A model generated the notes under the pieces. It saw only the letters and a list, made by a program, of their open reading frames with translations, did not search any database and was not told the DNA's origin. A stretch of 64,000 nucleotides of DNA from Diphasiastrum complanatum (lineage: Eukaryota; Streptophyta; Lycopodiopsida; Lycopodiales; Lycopodiaceae), in the NCBI GenBank assembly GCA_029204225.1, contig CM055095.1:58304865-58368864 (forward strand), read 5' to 3'. A program made the position numbers and the translations under genes. This document shows positions 34,387 through 45,218 of this stretch, one piece after another (positions within the stretch are counted from its first letter, which is position 1; each line of letters opens with the position of its first letter).

Positions 34387-36420
34387 TTGTCAAGAGTGTT
34401 GCTGCTATGAAACACCAGTACGATCTAGAAAATGCTTTAATTAAGAGTAGCTATATTATTTTACTCTTACTACAAGAAGAGTGACATTTTGTGATAGTTG
34501 GTGTCGATCTCCTTTTCATTTTAGTTGTGACTAGGAAACTTTGTTGTTTTGCATTTTGTGAAAAGTCAATAGTAAGAGTAAATTGTCAATATTTTTGAAG
34601 AGGAAAATGCCATGAAATTGAAGAGTTCTAACATGAGTTGAGTGTCACTACCTTCCATGAACTAACACCAAGTTGATTGTCACTACCTTCCACAAGGCGA
34701 ATTTAAAAAAAAATCCTATCTATTAAATGGATAAGACTAACAAAACTTTCCAAAAGTCGTACACCTCCAATTAGTGTCACAATCTATGAAGCCAAAGCTC
34801 AACTAAGGTTGTAAAAGAGCATAATAGATCGATAAAAAAAAAAGTTGTGATTGAGGACAAGCAAGCATCCTTTGAACAAGCATTATAAATTGATTGAAAC
34901 AAAGGTATAAGTTAAAGACAAGCATCATCCTTCAAGAGAGAATACAAAAGAGGTCTAAGACTTCATTAATGAGTTTTGTTTAGTTATTGGCATTACGCAA
35001 ATCATGTCCATTTCAAAATAGACTACAAAGGAGGCTCATACTTTGTTGTTGAAATTTTTGATGTACGAGCATTATGCCAATAATGTTCATGTCTTCTCTT
35101 GTATGTCCTTAATCATGAGTGAGGTCTTCACCAATGTGCCACTTATTGGATTTCAAGATTGTGAGGTCATCATCAATGTTAAACTACTATTGACATTTTC
35201 GAGCCAAGTTGGGTCTTGGTATTGCACTCAATTTTTATTTTTTTTGATAATAGCCAAGGATGAATATAAGCATGTTCACATATCAGTGGGTGGACCAATC
35301 AATTGGCCTAGGTATTGTAAGGGTGACATCATTTGAGTATAAACACAAGTATAAGTAGATTTTTTTTTTAGATGAACGTTTTTCAAGGGTATGATGCATT
35401 TAATGAAAAGCATGAGATGCGATTTGCATATGAATTGGAAAGCATCACAATACTTTGTTGGTGCCCACCACCGTATTTGAGACACCCTGAATAAACATAT
35501 GTAAATTTGTATACCAAGGAAATACATACATGCTATACTAACACCATGGGAAAATCAATCCCCTAACTTTAGGCACCTATATGAGCATTGACGATTAAAA
35601 CTAGCGGTCTTGTATTGACCGTGGTATCAAAAAACCATATATACTAGTACCAACCGATGGGCACCTATATATCCGCCCAACATTAGTCTTGATCACCCAT
35701 ATGCCATTGATTAAGTGATGAGGGTTAGTACATGCCATTGTTTTGGGAGTTACAAGGATGAGCAAGGTATTTTTCATTGGAGTTGTGAGGGTTTAAGAGG
35801 ATTTCACGAAATTTAATGCTCATATTTTCAAGTCGCTTTCATATTTGCAAAAAAATTTAAAAGTTTTTTGTTTTAGAGGACAATAGCTTAATTCAAACAA
35901 CTACAATAAGTACAATATGTACACTTAATGTCACATAGTAAGGCCAAGACAAGGAAAACCGGGCTCCAAATGACTACTCTCGCACCAACCCCGCAATTCA
36001 ACCTTGCATGGAAAGGGCAAACTTTAAACATGTTCAGCTCAACTACTATAGGGAGATAAATTACAAGAACGGCAAAGGAGAGTTTGCATCAACATTCAAA
36101 GCAAGGGCACATTTTTCATTCACATGTCCTCAAAGGCATACTTTGTTTGAAGTGCCTCAAACAATTCAACCATATGTAATAATTGAGTGATATTTTAGAT
36201 GAACAAATCTTTTTCAAAAAAAAAATATATCAAAAGATGATACAACCTTCTCCATTGAACATTAAGGTCCCATGTACCGGGGTGTACCAACAACTTTTTC
36301 AAAAGGCATCTAAAGCAAAGCTACATCAATATCACCCAAAACATTGCTTGAAAAAGGTAATATGTCAGCTTCATTACAAAACAAATTGTCCCATTGATAA
36401 TTGTTCCATATTAGAAATAA
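34387..36420. other. No gene recognised
   Basis: AT-rich sequence with small local duplications (for example TGTCACTACCTTCCA at about 34645 and 34678). None of the open frames on either strand shows a motif. Confidence 0.5.
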
Positions 36421-36427
36421 TTTATGC

Positions 36428-36712
36428 GTTGAATTATTGAGCTAAATATTGCATTGTAAAATTGAAGCATCTCGAAGGATTTCCATAATTGACTGTAAAG
36501 AGAATGCAAAAAGGCATCTCAAGCCTAAATTGAAAATTTCAAAGCCTTCCACAATCAAGCAAAGACAGTCCATTTATTTCTAGAATCAATATAATTTAAT
36601 TTTTTAATGTTGAATTATTGAGCTAATTTATTGCATCGAAAGTTTCCATAATTAACTATAAAGAGAATGCATAAAGGATCTGAAGATGTCCAAGCCTAAA
36701 TTAAAATTATTT
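36428..36712. repeat. About 181-bp imperfect tandem duplication
   Basis: GTTGAATTATTGAGCTAA...CCATAATTGACTATAAAGAGAATGC-type sequence occurs from 36428 and again from 36609. Indels are present, and both copies end with CAAGCCTAAATT. Confidence 0.7.
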
Positions 36713-37949
36713 AACAGCAAGCATCTTAAAGGCTCCCACAAACCACCATAGATAGTCTGTAAATGTCTCAACACTAACAACAAGTTTTCTTCCTTCAATG
36801 TTTTGTATGAACAGCAATGCAAGTTCCAAACTTTGGTTGACTGTTACTAGATATATTTGGTATGTACTAGTTTGTATCACTAACAACAAAAACGACCTAA
36901 TATTGCATAAAATTACTTGAAATTGCATCCCACAACTCAATCTCATCCGTATGTGAATTTAACACCTGCAATTGAGAATGAACATGATCATAGTGATAAG
37001 ATTCTAAGAAATCCAGCTTTAGAGGTGATTTCAAGTTCAACCCTGAAAAGTACTTACTTGAACTTTTGATCAAAACTACCAACAATCATTTGTTTGCATG
37101 ATCATTTCAGTAAAACTTGAAATAAAAGTGTTCTGATCTTTGTGATGTACATTCCCTTCTACTACTAACAAACATCTGATACTGAAGACATGGCCCAAAG
37201 ACCAAAAACAACTCATTTCTAGATGATGTGATGTGTTCAGATTTGTAGCACCTACAGCAAATATTAAAAGCAGTAACCTAAAATTTAGTTTGTTCATAAG
37301 ACAAATTAGACACTCAGATTCAGAGATATATCAAAACCCATCAATTGATGCTTCTGATTCCGTATCGCGAAAACGTGAAAAATAGTTTCTTAATCAAAAA
37401 CAAACCTCCAACGATAACCAACCAATGCAGAATCATCTTTGTACAGAATCAGATATTGCAATCTGAGTTGATAGTAAGATTCTGAGAAACATCAGTGACT
37501 CCAAGTCACTAGAAACTTTCCCAAGAACACAATTCTAGCATTCTTGGTCTTACAAATACTTGCTGAGCAAGTGCATACCAAGAAATATCATCCTCCATTT
37601 GCAGATGTAAAAATAGACTGGTTAGCATGTCAGGTGAGAAGGCAAAACAATCTAGTTGCAAGAATTTCCAAAAAGGCTAAATCTAAATGAACATTACCAT
37701 TACATTGTCAAATACTAAAGATTTGCTAAGGATTCGGCCGTCAAAACCTTCCCAGGATTTTGTAGAGATCGAAACCAGATATAACTTGAGGAAAAACCTC
37801 TGGAAAGAAAATAATATCAAATTACTTGATGCAGGATGGCAGCAAAGCGTTCGCACTAAAATTTATGAAACCTTATAAAAGCAAAGCATCCACTAGCAGG
37901 CAAATTGAAAGCGGGCAAGATGCCATAAGCCCACTCGGAGCATGATGCT
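36713..37949. other. Sequence 3' of the cold-shock protein gene; no gene seen
   Basis: The first 100-200 bp left of 37950 should be the 3' UTR of the minus-strand cold-shock gene. Beyond that there are only random short frames. A 3' UTR intron cannot be excluded. Confidence 0.4.
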
Positions 37950-38633
37950 CTAAGCGGCGACGGTAGGGCAATCGCGTGCAAAATGGCCAGACTTCCCACA
38001 GTTGTAGCAGTTGCGTCCACCACCACCACCACCACCACCACCACCACCTCTTGCATTACCAGCCTCGCTAGGGCACTCTCTTGCCAGATGCCCCATCTCG
38101 CCGCAGTTGTAACAGGCTTGGTCGCCACCACCATATCCACCGCCGCCGCCACTGCCATAACCACCACCACCACCATAGCCGCCGCCGCCATATCCACCAC
38201 CACCTCTTCCAGATCTTCCACCTCTTCCTCTGCTCCCACCACCATAGCCATTTCCACCGCCATAGCCATTTCCACCGCCGTAGCCATTTCCACCACCATA
38301 GCCATTCCCACCACCTCTACCACCACCTCCATAACCATCTCCTCTCGCCGCATCTCCATATCCCCCTCCACCACCATAGCCATCTCTGCGGGGAGCTCCT
38401 TGGACATAGCTGCCATTGGGGCCAGTCACATCCAAGGCCTTGGTGCGGCCATCGTCACTGTGCTCAACGCTGAACTCCACGGGCTCGCCATCACGCAGGG
38501 ATCGGAAGCCATCTGCATGGATGGAGCTCTGGTGGACGAAGAGATCCTCAGAGCCATCGTCGGGGCTGATGAACCCAAACCCTTTGGTGGTGTTGAACCA
38601 CTTCACTTTGCCTGAAATCTTCTCCATCGCCAT
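37950..38633 (-). CDS. Cold-shock-domain, glycine-rich, two-CCHC RNA-binding protein (plant CSP/GRP2 type)
   Basis: Intact, intronless, 227 residues. Residues 5-70 form a cold-shock domain with RNP1 (KGFGFI, 17-22) and RNP2 (LFVHQ, 31-35). Residues 78-170 are Gly/Tyr/Arg-rich, with a repeated NGYGGG unit. Two retroviral-type zinc knuckles, [14 protein letters not shown] (174-187) and [14 protein letters not shown] (209-222), flank a Gly11 run. Plant homologues (CSP2/GRP2 class) are nuclear and cytoplasmic RNA chaperones that melt RNA structure and act in cold response and development. The ATG at 38633 is chosen because it gives the normal CSP N-terminus and has a strong context (purine at -3, G at +4). 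The same frame stays open 110 codons upstream, but that stretch lies in the UTR/promoter region. The domain set and intact frame make this the best-supported gene in the window. Confidence 0.96.
   Translation of the reverse strand: MAMEKISGKVKWFNTTKGFGFISPDDGSEDLFVHQSSIHADGFRSLRDGEPVEFSVEHSDDGRTKALDVTGPNGSYVQGAPRRDGYGGGGGYGDAARGDGYGGGGRGGGNGYGGGNGYGGGNGYGGGNGYGGGSRGRGGRSGRGGGGYGGGGYGGGGGYGSGGGGGYGGGDQACYNCGEMGHLARECPSEAGNARGGGGGGGGGGGRNCYNCGKSGHFARDCPTVAA
38018..38050. repeat. (CCA)n trinucleotide run coding the Gly11 linker
   Basis: The run lies within the cold-shock gene between the two CCHC knuckles. On the coding strand it is a GGT/GGC-type glycine run, and length changes would alter knuckle spacing in multiples of one residue. 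Confidence 0.8.
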
Positions 38634-38800
38634 CTCTTTGCACCCCAGAAAATGCGACGATCCAAAAAACCAGGATCGGAACAGCGACGATCCAGAAAAC
38701 GACCAAAACAGACTCAAAGCTCTGGCGATGGCGAAGCCCTTTTTCTTGCTTTCTATGCCTATGGCAGAGCGTGCAACTATAGCCCACGCCCAAGGGCACT
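38634..38800 (-). promoter_or_regulatory. 5' UTR / core promoter of the cold-shock gene
   Basis: On the minus strand the leader has a repeated GGATCGTCGC motif (about 38656-38665 and 38686-38695). A weak TATA-like CTATAG lies near 38777-38782, about 145 bp upstream of the start codon. The exact transcription start is not visible. Confidence 0.35.
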
Positions 38801-38835
38801 CTAAGACTTCACCCCGCGGCCGCTTGGATGCTTGC

Positions 38836-39089
38836 CACGTGCCACAACACACCACGTGTAGACCTTCCAGGCATTTCGATGGTGGATGGGCCACACGTGG
38901 CGAGATCGGCATGCTTCTGAGAATATCCCATGGTGTGTTAGGGCTGGAATCTTTTTGCACCACTTTACTACAAAGGTGGTGGTGCTTAATGGTGGTGACA
39001 TCTTTTTTGTGCCGGCCCTACTTGGATCCTCGCCACGCGTCAAAACTGCCCGCTTGGGAAGCTTTTCAGTGGTCGATTCAAAACACGTG
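38836..39089. promoter_or_regulatory. Cluster of four CACGTG (G-box/ABRE-type) palindromes
   Basis: Perfect CACGTG occurs at 38836-38841, 38853-38858, 38893-38898 and 39084-39089. Two of them are extended to CACGTGGC on the plus strand. CACGTG(GC) is the core bound by plant bZIP/bHLH factors (ABF, HY5, PIF families). Four copies within 254 bp directly upstream of a cold-shock-type RNA chaperone gene suggest abscisic acid, cold or light control. Factor binding is inference. Confidence 0.6.
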
Positions 39090-39428
39090 GCAAAACTTGA
39101 ATGATCTTGAGAATATCAAACTTAAAGTCAAAGCGTGCGGATAAGATGCGAACAAAGACATAGTTCTTGATCTAACATATGCTCTGGCTTAGAGCCACGC
39201 CCCATGGCCTACAAACTGGGACTCCATCCATTTATCTTCATGGCACAATATCTTCCGTGCTGGTCCCACTTGGATTTTACCCACATGCCAAAACTGTTCC
39301 TCTGGAAACTTTCGAGCGGTCGATCAAGAACACATGGCAAAACTTGAATGATGTTGAGAATATCAAGCTTAAAGTCAAAGCGTGCAGATAAGATATAGAC
39401 AACGACATACTTCTTGAGCTCACAGATG
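38935..39428. repeat. About 247-bp tandem duplication upstream of the cold-shock gene
   Basis: Copy A (about 38935-39181) and copy B (about 39182-39428) share long stretches, for example AACTTGAATGAT.TTGAGAAT from 39094 and from 39341, then AAAGTCAAAGCGTGC. The CACGTG of copy A at 39084 is CACATG in copy B. Confidence 0.82.
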
Positions 39429-40320
39429 CTATGGTTTAGGGCTGGAAACAGGGACTCATCCATCCATCCATCTATCAAGAAGTTTTGTCCTCGTGCACAA
39501 GATGACAACCCTCTTTGGTGAAGAGTGGCTTCAGAGGGCCCTTCTAACCACACTCTCAACGCCCTCAACTCCAAAATTAGTGAGGCAACCCCCAAAAACT
39601 TGACGGTGATAAATATACATCTCATAGTGGGCACATCCGTGGACATGCCTTTTTGCCAAAATATATCGAGTCGGCCAACTATATTCTAAGAAACTCCAAA
39701 ATTCTCTAAGTTTGTGATCATGAATTTTTTTAATTTTTTTTGGAAAGTCAAGCCAATGGTGATCAATTAACATTGGGCATGTTTCCAAATGAGCGGATAC
39801 TCAAACTAGCACACACAATTGATTGACTAGCCCTTTTCTTACCGCCTACTTTTGTGCGAGATAAATAGCACACAAGTCCCCCTTTCAAAAGGGGCTGATA
39901 AGGGACCAATGCAATATTATGTTGTAAAAAGTTCACATTTAACTATGTAAAAGGCCCTTTGAGGGAGTGGAATCATGGTCCTTGGTTGGCAATTGAAACA
40001 TGATGCAAGTTACATGTGCATGCAAAAAGTTAGTTTTAAATTGAAAAAAACTAGCTTTTAGGTGAGGCAAGCCTCCAAGCCTAACAATACAATTTAATGC
40101 GAGTCCAGTAAAAAATAATAACAACGTAGTATACAAGGGGCTTTGAAAAGGCCAAGAATTGGAAATGATATTAGGCCTGGCTGCAAGTCATGTTGAAGGG
40201 GTAATTGTCCTTGAAATAAAGGCAAATTTTTTGCAAAATGTTAAAGTAAAAGGACATCCAAAAAACTAAGCTTGTACTTGAAAGGTAAAAATCCAAATGT
40301 TAAATGTCATACATTTTTTT
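39429..40320. other. Intergenic, nothing recognised
   Basis: AT-rich sequence without motifs. Minus-strand frames at 39209-39788 have no family signature. Confidence 0.5.
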
Positions 40321-40324
40321 TTTA

Positions 40325-40462
40325 AATTGATGTTTTTATAAGGCCAGCTAATACCCATTTTAAGGTTCTTTGCATGGAGAAAATTCCACGTCATCATTAA
40401 AAATAAGAATAAAAAATCCACAATGATGACGTGGAATTTTCACATCTCTCTCTCTCTCTCTG
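40325..40462 (+). repeat. Dispersed hairpin repeat, copy 2, with perfect 20-bp inverted repeat
   Basis: It begins TTTTTATAAGGCCAGCTAAT, as does copy 1 at 19.62 kb. Arms GAAAATTCCACGTCATCATT (40379-40398) and its exact complement (40422-40441) flank a 23-bp AT-rich loop, and a short (CT)n follows. The core CCACGTCA of each arm resembles a bZIP binding site. Confidence 0.72.
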
Positions 40463-41045
40463 CTTTCTTTTCCTCCTCTTTTCTCTCTCTTCTTCGTTGT
40501 TCTCTCTTCGGCTACCTTTGGTGCTGATGTTGTCTCAAATCTAAGTGCTTGCATTGGTTTTGTTTGTGGATGTGAGAGAACAATTTTGAGTTGAAGGCCA
40601 TTTAGCGACTGAATTTTTGGCTAATTGCTTTTTACATTATAGAAAAGTAGGGAACAAAGGGACACCTTCACCGCAAAAGGCTTCTGTAACTGAATACAGT
40701 TATGACTTATGAGTAGCAGTTGTCATGACTTAGGCCAGGACACGAAATACAAGTCTTCAGGGCCTAGCCATTTCAGAGGATTCGTTGATTCAGCAATTTC
40801 GTATCTTCATTCATCAGGTGTTTCATCTATTTTAGGCGGAGGTATCTATCCATTTTCGTCGGATAATGGACCTAGCACACATTTCCCATATCAAATTCCA
40901 AGTAAAGCATTTACTAAACAAGATGGATCTTGACCAAAAAGTTCATTACATGGGTTCTTCAAAGTCTCATGATTGTGAGCGATATATATATATATATTTC
41001 TCTTGAAAGCTGACCATAGATTAAAGACTTTATATAAAGTACATG
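40463..41045. other. Unassigned, includes (AT)n at 40984-41000
   Basis: No coding motif was found. The (TA)n run near 40984-41000 may be the tail of the minus-strand LINE that starts at about 41.05 kb, but its 3' end is on this side without a clear poly-A. Confidence 0.4.
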
Positions 41046-41058
41046 GAAACAACAGAAC

Positions 41059-42835
41059 TTAAAGAATCATAAGCTTATCAACCTCTTTAAAAAAGAGTAG
41101 AGGGGAGATGATGAAATCACCATTCCCAAGTTCTCTACTATTCCTATCTAGCCAAATGTTCCAAAGAGTAGTGATCCTAATACATTGCCAATAGGTATTA
41201 ACTTTAACATCAACAAATGTGATATCATTCAGCAAAAGATCTGTGGGGCTAAATGTCTTAAACCTGGCATGAAAGCGTGCAATAAAGAGATCAGTCACAA
41301 TCTTCCAAAGCGGTGCGTAGCAATCAAAGAACAAATGTCTCACATCCTCATCAAATATTTTGCATTTACAGTTTAGAGTTATACCAAGAGAAAGTGAAAA
41401 GAGATTTTTTGAAGCAGAAAAAACTGAAGAGTAAGAGATCTTACCCGACTTGTCAAGGGCCTTGAAAAGCCACTTGTTATTGCAATCAGAAGCTGAGGAA
41501 GTGGATAGAGGACCAAGATCACCATGAGAAAAGCCATAAGAAAGGAAATTAGTTTTCGAGGAGAGCGACCAAGGTCTGCTTGTAGACGATAGAGACTGGT
41601 AAAGTAAATAGAGTTCATGATATGATCCCAAGTGATGAGACCTTTGCGAGTTAAATTGTGGCAAAGTATATTCTCAATCAATGCTAAAGGCTTGGAGTTA
41701 ATGGTAATGGCTTTAGAGAACTATAAGGATTCCAAAGGAGAAACCGAGTCCAGAATGTAAGCTCGCGCATGGAAAGGAGAATTCTATGAATGGATTTGAA
41801 CAAAGAAAGGAGGGAAATTGAAAAGGGGAAAGATGAATGAGTGAAATCAAGAAACCAGGAAGGAGGATTGTTGTTGGTAGACGAGGGGAGGGGAGGAAGA
41901 ACAACCATCATCATGAGAGTCCAAGGCCCCCAGCTTTTTAGGAACCGAGCAGATATCCCAATTCAAAAGGCTAGGATGATTATTCCAAAGAAATTTGTGG
42001 AAGGTCTTAGCAATAATGAGGGAGTAAGGAGGAGGAAGGAACTAGATAAGAAAGTGTGTGAAATAGGAGGAGACTCAATCTTGGGAATGAGTTTAATAAG
42101 TCCCTGAGAGGAGGAGGAAGGGAAAGAACATAAAGAAAGAGCATTATTGATAGCAAGAAGGAGAGAAGGACCAACCGAACTCCAGTGAGTAAGAAAAAAG
42201 TTAGGGGTAAGTTTTGTCTCGAATAAGGGCTTTGAGGCCAATAAGAAGTTCCTTCGTGGAGAGGGGAGAAGAAAGGGATTTATCTAGAAGAGAATATCCG
42301 GTAGAGAGTTCTTTGGGCGAGAGGGAGTATTGAACAAACGGGAGTAATGGTTGGCGAATGGCGAAAGAGAAACAAATGGCTTCAGAGTTGGGGAGGGGAG
42401 AACCATTAACGATGAGGCCGAGGCCAAAACATGACGGAGAGCCTTATTCCAGATAAGAGAGTTATTTATGATGTAAACCGAGCGTTGGAAAGAGGTTAAG
42501 GTGGAGGGCAACAAGAAGGTGGTCAGAAAGAGGAAAAGAGAGGATGATGTTGCTAGATAAATTACTAGCCCAATTTTCAAGGTTGGATAGGCAGAATCTA
42601 TCAAGCTTGGCGGAAGCAAAGAAGGGCAGGGAATGACCATTATTCCAAGTGTGTAGTCGAGGGGAATCACAAATAGAGAGAGCATCAGAGAAATTAAAGC
42701 CCTCAATAATTCCATCCCAGGATAGTCTCTCTGTGAAAGAAATACGATTTGACCCATCTAGAGGGGGAATATACATATTAAAGTCACCTGCTAAAATTGA
42801 GGGGAAGGAATTAGGGGAATAACTGTAGAACAATT
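41059..42835 (-). pseudogene. L1-type LINE ORF2 remnant (endonuclease, RT N-terminus, zf-RVT)
   Basis: On the minus strand: an APE-type endonuclease at 42462-42833 with SILAGDFNMYI, DRFCLSNLENW and FPLSDHLLVAL; an RT N-terminal segment near 41963-42241 (FFLTHWSSVGPSLLLAINNA, QGLIKLIPKIESPPI); and a C-terminal zf-RVT block at 41059-41664 (CKCKIFDEDVRHLFFDCYAPLW). The catalytic RT core is deleted and the frame is broken. It is a different family from the intron-7 LINEs. The 5' edge abuts an LTR at about 42.84 kb. Confidence 0.75.
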
Positions 42836-42844
42836 GATCAGACA

Positions 42845-43621
42845 GATCTTGATTCTACCAAAAAAGCGTGCAGTTTACTTGACAAAGGATGAGAAAGAAA
42901 CATACGCAAACTCGAAACTTTTCTATTCGTGACCAACTCGAAAAGATTCGCGAAACAGTGTCTTGTGGAAGCTCGTGGCTTTCTTGTTGAAGCTTGAAAG
43001 ATTCGCGAACAGAATCTTGTCATGAAATTTTCTGTTTCTTATTCAAGCCTCAGATGTCGCGAAACTATCTCGAACAGTTCGTGAAATATTCTAGCTTCCT
43101 TCTTCAAGCTTAAAAATTGTCATCTGTCGCAAACAATTCGCGAAACACGAAACATGAAGCGAAACACAGAATTTATTCGACCTTGGAAACAGAGCGTGTA
43201 TTTTAATATCAACCGTCATAAACGGTTATATTTTTATTGTTACTGAATTAAAAGGCCAAAAGATTTGTTCTGTAGCAATGTAATAACTATGCACTACTCG
43301 TTGTAACCAACTCTCAGACACACAAGCTGAAGAGATTCACAAACTCAACTTAATCAGAGACACAACGACAAGATAAGACAGCAAGAGATGTATATTGATG
43401 AATCATATTCAGAGTTATAAAAATTCGTTTTTGATCAATAGTTTCTCATTATCTAAATTGTCTTAAGTTGTCTCATACTTCTGCATACAGTCTAACACAT
43501 CCACATGCAATTTTTGCGCGCATATTCAATCAGAATAAATAATGTTCTATTAGTACATAGATCAAACAAATACTGGATGAAAATTAAAAACAATTAGTCG
43601 ATAATCATGAGAATAATCCAA
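42845..43621 (-). repeat. Copia LTR fragment with TTCGCGAA-type repeats, minus orientation
   Basis: The minus strand starts TGTTGGATTATTCTC (at 43621), the same terminus as the LTRs at 45807 and 51023. At 42890-43180 it carries many degenerate units built on TTCGCGAA/CTCGAA. The right end on the minus strand is lost at the LINE junction. Confidence 0.6.
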
Positions 43622-43629
43622 CAAGTACT

Positions 43630-43975
43630 TTAAAGGAAAATGTAAACGATCAGGCTTTATTGTGGCATGGTCAATTTGGACACGTTAATACAAAATCTCT
43701 TTCCTACATGCGTTGTAATATTTTAGTTGATGGATTGTATTTCCCTCTTTCATTAGATAGGAAATCGTTTTTCTGTGAATCTTGCATCTATGGCAAACAC
43801 TCTAGAAGCAGAGTTCCCATATCACATTCCATCAGATTCTTCAATATTGTTGTACAACAGAAATGGTTGTAGACATATTCACCAAAGCTCTTCCTAGGAT
43901 CAAGCACAAAAAGTTTTTCAACTTGCTAAACTTGACGAAGACTGTCAAGGCACCAATCGTGACCTTAAGGGAGAC
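43630..43975 (+). pseudogene. Copia remnant: pre-integrase knuckle joined to the RNase H C-terminus
   Basis: ALLWHGQFGHVNTKSLSYM and CESCIYGKHSRSR are the GAG_pre-integrase (HX..H..CX2C) zinc domain. After HSIRFFNIV the sequence jumps to VVDIFTKALPRIKHKKFFN, the extreme C-terminus of copia pol, ending at a polypurine tract TTAAGGGAGAC. Almost all of integrase, RT and RNase H is deleted. Confidence 0.75.
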
Positions 43976-45066
43976 TGTTGAAAATTAAGTTCATAGTTTC
44001 CTCCTTGGTGATATAAGCTACTCAAAACTCTTCTTGCACATTTTTGATCACTGATCTAGGGTCAGATGCAACATATTATCTTGGTTTCCATGCCTGCTCA
44101 TCTGATACCTACAAGAATTACAGTTTCTTGTTTTGCTATCTGCATATTCGGTCGTGTTTCCAAACACAGACTGCAAACCTGCGGAACTACTCTATTTTCG
44201 TGTGCAGAGTTCTACCTAGTTAAATACACGGGTTTTTACTCACAGTTCAAACTCTAAATCAAAGGGTAACCATTCCTGATTTTTTTCCAACATTCAAATG
44301 TCAAAGAATCGAAGTGTATTGAAGACTTGGCCATCTTCAATGTCTTCAACATGAAATGAATGTTTCTTTGGTCAATTTGCGATCAGTATGCGAAGGCAAC
44401 GAACTACCAGCAGACCACCACCAAAGGCAAAGGATGTGGTCCATATACGAAGGCAACGAACCGCCAAGGCACCGCATGCAAAGGCCACTCATCGAAGGCA
44501 AGCCGCAAGACGGCACTCGCGGTCCACATATCGATACATCAGCACCGCCAAGGCAAACGTCAACCCTGCAAAGACCAGTCACCGCCAAGAAGCCGTATTC
44601 TAGCGATTGCGATCATCTACGGTTGTGATAAGCACCGTTTTCTTCACGCTCCCAAAGCGGAGCTTAAACTCGACTGATGTACAATCTATATAGATGTCGT
44701 TGTACATTATTTCATGACCAAGTACATGGTTCAGTGTAAACTAATACTAATTTAAACGATTCTTGTAACAACAAGAATGATGTGCATAAATACATCTCTA
44801 GCTCTCATGTAGCCAAGTGCAAAAAGGGGGCAAAGAGCGAAAGATCTGTAATCTATTTGTTGCTCATGCTCCTAATAAGCATTCAGTGTAATATACAAGC
44901 AACATCCTTTCACCATCTGTGTCTAAAGTAGATGTTTGCATGTTGTATTTGTTTGCACTCTTGTCAAGCTCGTTCACTTACTCTGATAGATCATAGATGT
45001 CTCTGACTCCTAAAAATCTGATCAGAAGACGGCCGTCTTCGACGCTAAGATGTAGTGATGCCAACA
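43976..45066 (+). repeat. Copia 3' LTR with CGAAGGCAA/CCGCCAAGG repeats
   Basis: It starts TGTTGAAAATTAAG after the polypurine tract and can be closed at CCAACA (about 45061-45066). 44395-44600 consists of degenerate 10-20 bp units such as CGAAGGCAACGAAC. All three plus-strand frames are open across this block, so frames found there are not evidence of a gene. Confidence 0.5.
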
Positions 45067-45218
45067 ACAGAAAATCAATTCTCTGATAGTGAAAGGATAA
45101 AAGGAACTGAAGAATATGATATCAATTTGATATCGCGAAAGATATCAAGTATTAGAGCTTTTCACTCTGATATCGAAATAGTATTCAGCCTTGAAGAAGA
45201 ATCAACGCTCTGATACCA

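Noticed and set aside
38634-38963. N-terminal extension of the cold-shock protein to 337 residues
   Set aside because: The added 110 residues come from the leader and promoter region. Known plant CSPs start at the [13 protein letters not shown]-type sequence and the ATG at 38633 has a strong context.
37983-39144. Long Thr/His/Ala-rich plus-strand frames (up to 242 codons) opposite the cold-shock gene
   Set aside because: They mirror the GGY-rich coding sequence of the minus-strand gene. No domain is present.
44346-44677. Three overlapping plus-strand ORFs plus one minus-strand ORF
   Set aside because: They lie in the degenerate repeat block of an LTR. All plus frames are open because the repeat lacks stop words.
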